From contig JAMPYE010000234.1 in assembly GCA_023700825.1 (NCBI GenBank), forward strand, positions 1-6,769: 6,769 bases of DNA. The letters are read 5' to 3'. Position numbers and translations under genes: made by a program. The stretch comes from Thermoanaerobaculia bacterium (GTDB taxonomy: Bacteria; Acidobacteriota; Thermoanaerobaculia; Gp7-AA8). Under the pieces are notes generated by a model. The model was given only the letters and a program-made list of their open reading frames with translations, was not told the DNA's origin and did no database searches. This document shows, piece by piece, positions 4,975 through 6,769 of this stretch (position 1 is the stretch's first letter; each line of letters begins with the position of its first letter).

Positions 4975-6188
4975 GCCGCCCGGTCGCCGACGTCGTCATC
5001 GTGAGCTGGAACGGCCGCGACGACACACTGCGCGCGCTCGACGCGACGCTGGCGCAGATCGGCGGCGGGCCGCGCCAGGTGCCGGGCGTCCGCGTGACGG
5101 TCGTCGACAACGGCTCGACCGACGGAACCCGCGAGGAAGTCGCGCGGCGCGGCGATCGCGTCCGCCTCGTCGGGCTCGCAGAGAACCGCGGCTTCACCGG
5201 CGGCATCGCGGCTGGCACCGAAGCTTCCGACGCCGAGTCGCTCGTCTTCCTGAACAACGACGCCCTCCCCGAGGATGGATGGCTCGAGGCGCTCGTCGAA
5301 GGGCTCGCGAACGCAGACGACGACGTCGTTGCCCTCGCCGGACGGATCGTCGACTACGAGGGGGAGCTCGTCGACTTCGTCGAAGGAGCGATGACCTTCG
5401 ACGGGCACGGGTTCCAGCCCGGGTTCAGGAAGCCTCTCGACGAGGTTCCCGAGAAGCCCGCGGGAAGCGAGATGCTCTTCGCCTGCGGCGGAAACATGAT
5501 CGTCCGTCGCGAGGCCTATCAGCAGTTAGGCGGGTTCGACGACGACTTCTTCGCGTACCTCGAGGACGTCGACTTCGGCTGGCGCGCCTGGCTGGCCGGC
5601 CGGCGTGTCATCTGGGAGCCGCGCGCCACGGTGCGGCATCGCTCCTCGGCGACGAGCAACCGCCTCGGCGATTTCGAGCGCGGCGTGCTGTTCGAGCGCA
5701 ACGCGCTTCAGACGGCGATCAAGAACTACGACGACGAGCACCTGCAGAAAATGGCGGGGCCGATCTTCCTCACGCTGCTCCATCGCATGCACCGCTACAC
5801 CGTCGACCGGAACCCCGGCACGGAGCTGCTCCGCCGCCCGGCGTTCGGTGAGGCGAGCCACGCCGGCGGCAGGGCGGCGTCGCTCGTCGACCGGCTGCTA
5901 GCGAAGTTCGGCTACCACAAGGGCCCGGCCATCGTGGACCCGCTGACGACGACGCAGTTCCGCGCGACGCACTGGTTCTTCGCGAACCAGAAACGCCTCG
6001 CCGAGAAACGGGCTGCTGTTCAGGCGATGCGCAGGCGGAGCGACACCGACATCCTCGCGAAGTTCGCGCCTCTCGTCGTGCCCACCTATCACGGTGACGC
6101 CGACCTCTTCGGCTCCGCGCTGTTCGCCGTGTTCGCGAAGGGGCTGGGGCTGAAGAAGTCGAGCCTCAAGGAGCTGATGGAACGGTGA
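4971..6188 (+). CDS. Glycosyltransferase family 2 (rhamnosyltransferase-like) with C-terminal extension
   Basis: This is a GT-A fold transferase predicted to add a sugar from a nucleotide donor to a growing lipid-linked glycan, acting at the inner face of the membrane. The GTG start gives 405 residues. GT2 motifs appear in order: ADVVIVSWNGRDD (6-18), VVDNGSTDGT (44-53) for nucleotide binding, AENRGFTGG (70-78), the metal-binding DXD equivalent FLNNDALPE (93-101), ACGGNMIVRR (171-180), and the acceptor/catalytic ED pair in FFAYLEDVDFGWRAWLAG (193-210; Glu198, Asp199). This combination is typical of WbbL-like rhamnosyltransferases, but donor specificity cannot be read from motifs. Residues about 230-405 form a mostly helical extension with a charged segment (NQKRLAEKRAAVQAMRRRSD, 339-358) and a hydrophobic end. 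It is longer than in minimal GT2 enzymes and probably serves membrane or partner contact. The start overlaps the previous stop as GTGA. Confidence 0.9.
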   Translation: MSRPVADVVIVSWNGRDDTLRALDATLAQIGGGPRQVPGVRVTVVDNGSTDGTREEVARRGDRVRLVGLAENRGFTGGIAAGTEASDAESLVFLNNDALPEDGWLEALVEGLANADDDVVALAGRIVDYEGELVDFVEGAMTFDGHGFQPGFRKPLDEVPEKPAGSEMLFACGGNMIVRREAYQQLGGFDDDFFAYLEDVDFGWRAWLAGRRVIWEPRATVRHRSSATSNRLGDFERGVLFERNALQTAIKNYDDEHLQKMAGPIFLTLLHRMHRYTVDRNPGTELLRRPAFGEASHAGGRAASLVDRLLAKFGYHKGPAIVDPLTTTQFRATHWFFANQKRLAEKRAAVQAMRRRSDTDILAKFAPLVVPTYHGDADLFGSALFAVFAKGLGLKKSSLKELMER

Positions 6189-6190
6189 CG

Positions 6191-6769
6191 ATGCGCGATC
6201 GCCTCCGCCGCTTCCACCCCCACGGGGTCTTCTGGCGCCATTTCCTCGCGTGGGCGGTGAACAACGTCCCCGCGCCGCTCGACGCCGCGACGATGTGGCT
6301 CTGGTCGTTCTTCTTCTTCGCGCTCTGGGGCGAGGGAAGGCGCGGCGTGATGTCGAACCTCCGCCTCATCCTTCCGGGATCGAGCCGCGTCGCGAACTTC
6401 TTCCGCGCCTACCGCGTCTTCCAGAATTTCGCGTGGACGATCGCCGACTCGGCGCGATACCAGTCGATGGGAATCGGCTTCGACTGGGAGATACGTGGAG
6501 GAGAGAATCTCGACGCGATCTCCGACCCGGAGCAGAGCGCGATCCTGCTCACGGCACACATGGGAAACTACGACATCGGCTCGTTCATCTTCTCGAAGCG
6601 CGTCTCGCGGACGCTCTCCACCGTCCGGGCTCCCGAGCACGATCCCGAGACGCAGGCGTTTGCGCTCGAGCAGCAGAAGAAGCTCGGCGATCGACTCAAG
6701 GTCCACTACAACGTGACTCCGGAGTCGCTCGCGTTCGAGCTGGTCGAGGCCATCGGGAGGGGCGAGGTC
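6191..6769 (+). CDS. LpxL/HtrB-like lysophospholipid/lipid A acyltransferase, 3' end beyond window
   Basis: The reading frame stays open to the last base, so only the first 193 residues are present. It resembles the LpxL/LpxM (HtrB/MsbB) acyltransferases, which transfer a fatty acyl chain to a sugar lipid such as lipid A at the inner membrane. The N-terminus is basic, with a hydrophobic, aromatic anchor at about 29-47 (DAATMWLWSFFFFALWG). Then come the family signature GVMSNLRLILPGSSR (52-66), the FFRAYRVFQNFA segment, and the catalytic HX4D motif in TAHMGNYDIG (His123, Asp128). The ATG at 6191 has GGAA 8 nt upstream. A GTG at 6185 in the same frame would overlap the previous stop as GTGA, matching the other operon junctions, and would add two residues. 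The substrate may be lipid A or a glycolipid made by the preceding enzymes. Actinobacterial PatA-type acylation is the alternative reading. Full length for the family is about 300 residues. Confidence 0.85.
   Translation, partial: MRDRLRRFHPHGVFWRHFLAWAVNNVPAPLDAATMWLWSFFFFALWGEGRRGVMSNLRLILPGSSRVANFFRAYRVFQNFAWTIADSARYQSMGIGFDWEIRGGENLDAISDPEQSAILLTAHMGNYDIGSFIFSKRVSRTLSTVRAPEHDPETQAFALEQQKKLGDRLKVHYNVTPESLAFELVEAIGRGEV

Noticed and set aside
4617..5408. Long minus-strand open frame (263 codons) across the GT4-GT2 junction
   Set aside because: It is antisense to two well-supported genes and spans their junction. Its composition is biased and it has no family motif.

Overview
This is a GC-rich chromosomal window. 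By eye it is well above 60% GC in the genes, but the spacer at 1250-1404 is only about 36%. It most likely comes from a Gram-negative bacterium. The tpiA-secG-tRNA-Leu(GAG) order is a conserved housekeeping block in several diderm lineages, the diguanylate cyclase points to c-di-GMP signalling, and the last gene is an LpxL/HtrB-type acyltransferase. Acidobacteriota or a similar high-GC phylum is a guess that the sequence alone cannot settle. No mobile element, CRISPR array or broken gene was seen.

Minus-strand half (1-2673), read right to left. A soluble GAF-GGDEF diguanylate cyclase (2673-1405) ends before an AT-rich spacer that holds a convincing intrinsic terminator (1340-1311). Next come tpiA (1249-497), a short spacer with a perfect TTGACA -35 box and two tandem hairpins, secG (403-101), and a tRNA-Leu(GAG) whose 3' end runs off the window (65-1). 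The terminator separates the signalling gene from the housekeeping genes, and secG seems to have its own promoter as well as any read-through from tpiA.

Plus-strand half (2789-6769). Divergent from the cyclase is a tightly packed operon for a cell-envelope glycan or glycolipid. It encodes a PIG-L/LmbE-type N-acetylsugar deacetylase with a coiled-coil tail, a GT-B glycosyltransferase of GT4 type, a GT-A glycosyltransferase of GT2 (rhamnosyltransferase-like) type with a long C-terminal extension, and the first 193 residues of an LpxL/HtrB-like acyltransferase. The first two junctions are 4-base overlaps (ATGA and GTGA). The third is a 2-base gap, or another GTGA overlap if a GTG start is used, so translational coupling is likely.

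The divergent intergenic region (2674-2788) is centred on a 13-bp perfect dyad, TTATAGGCTATAA, which places a -10-like hexamer on each strand. The minus-strand hexamer (TATAAT) lies so close to the cyclase GTG that the transcript would be nearly leaderless. A plausible reading is that one shared promoter/operator links c-di-GMP synthesis with surface glycan production. That link is inference. All functions below come from motif reading without database searches.
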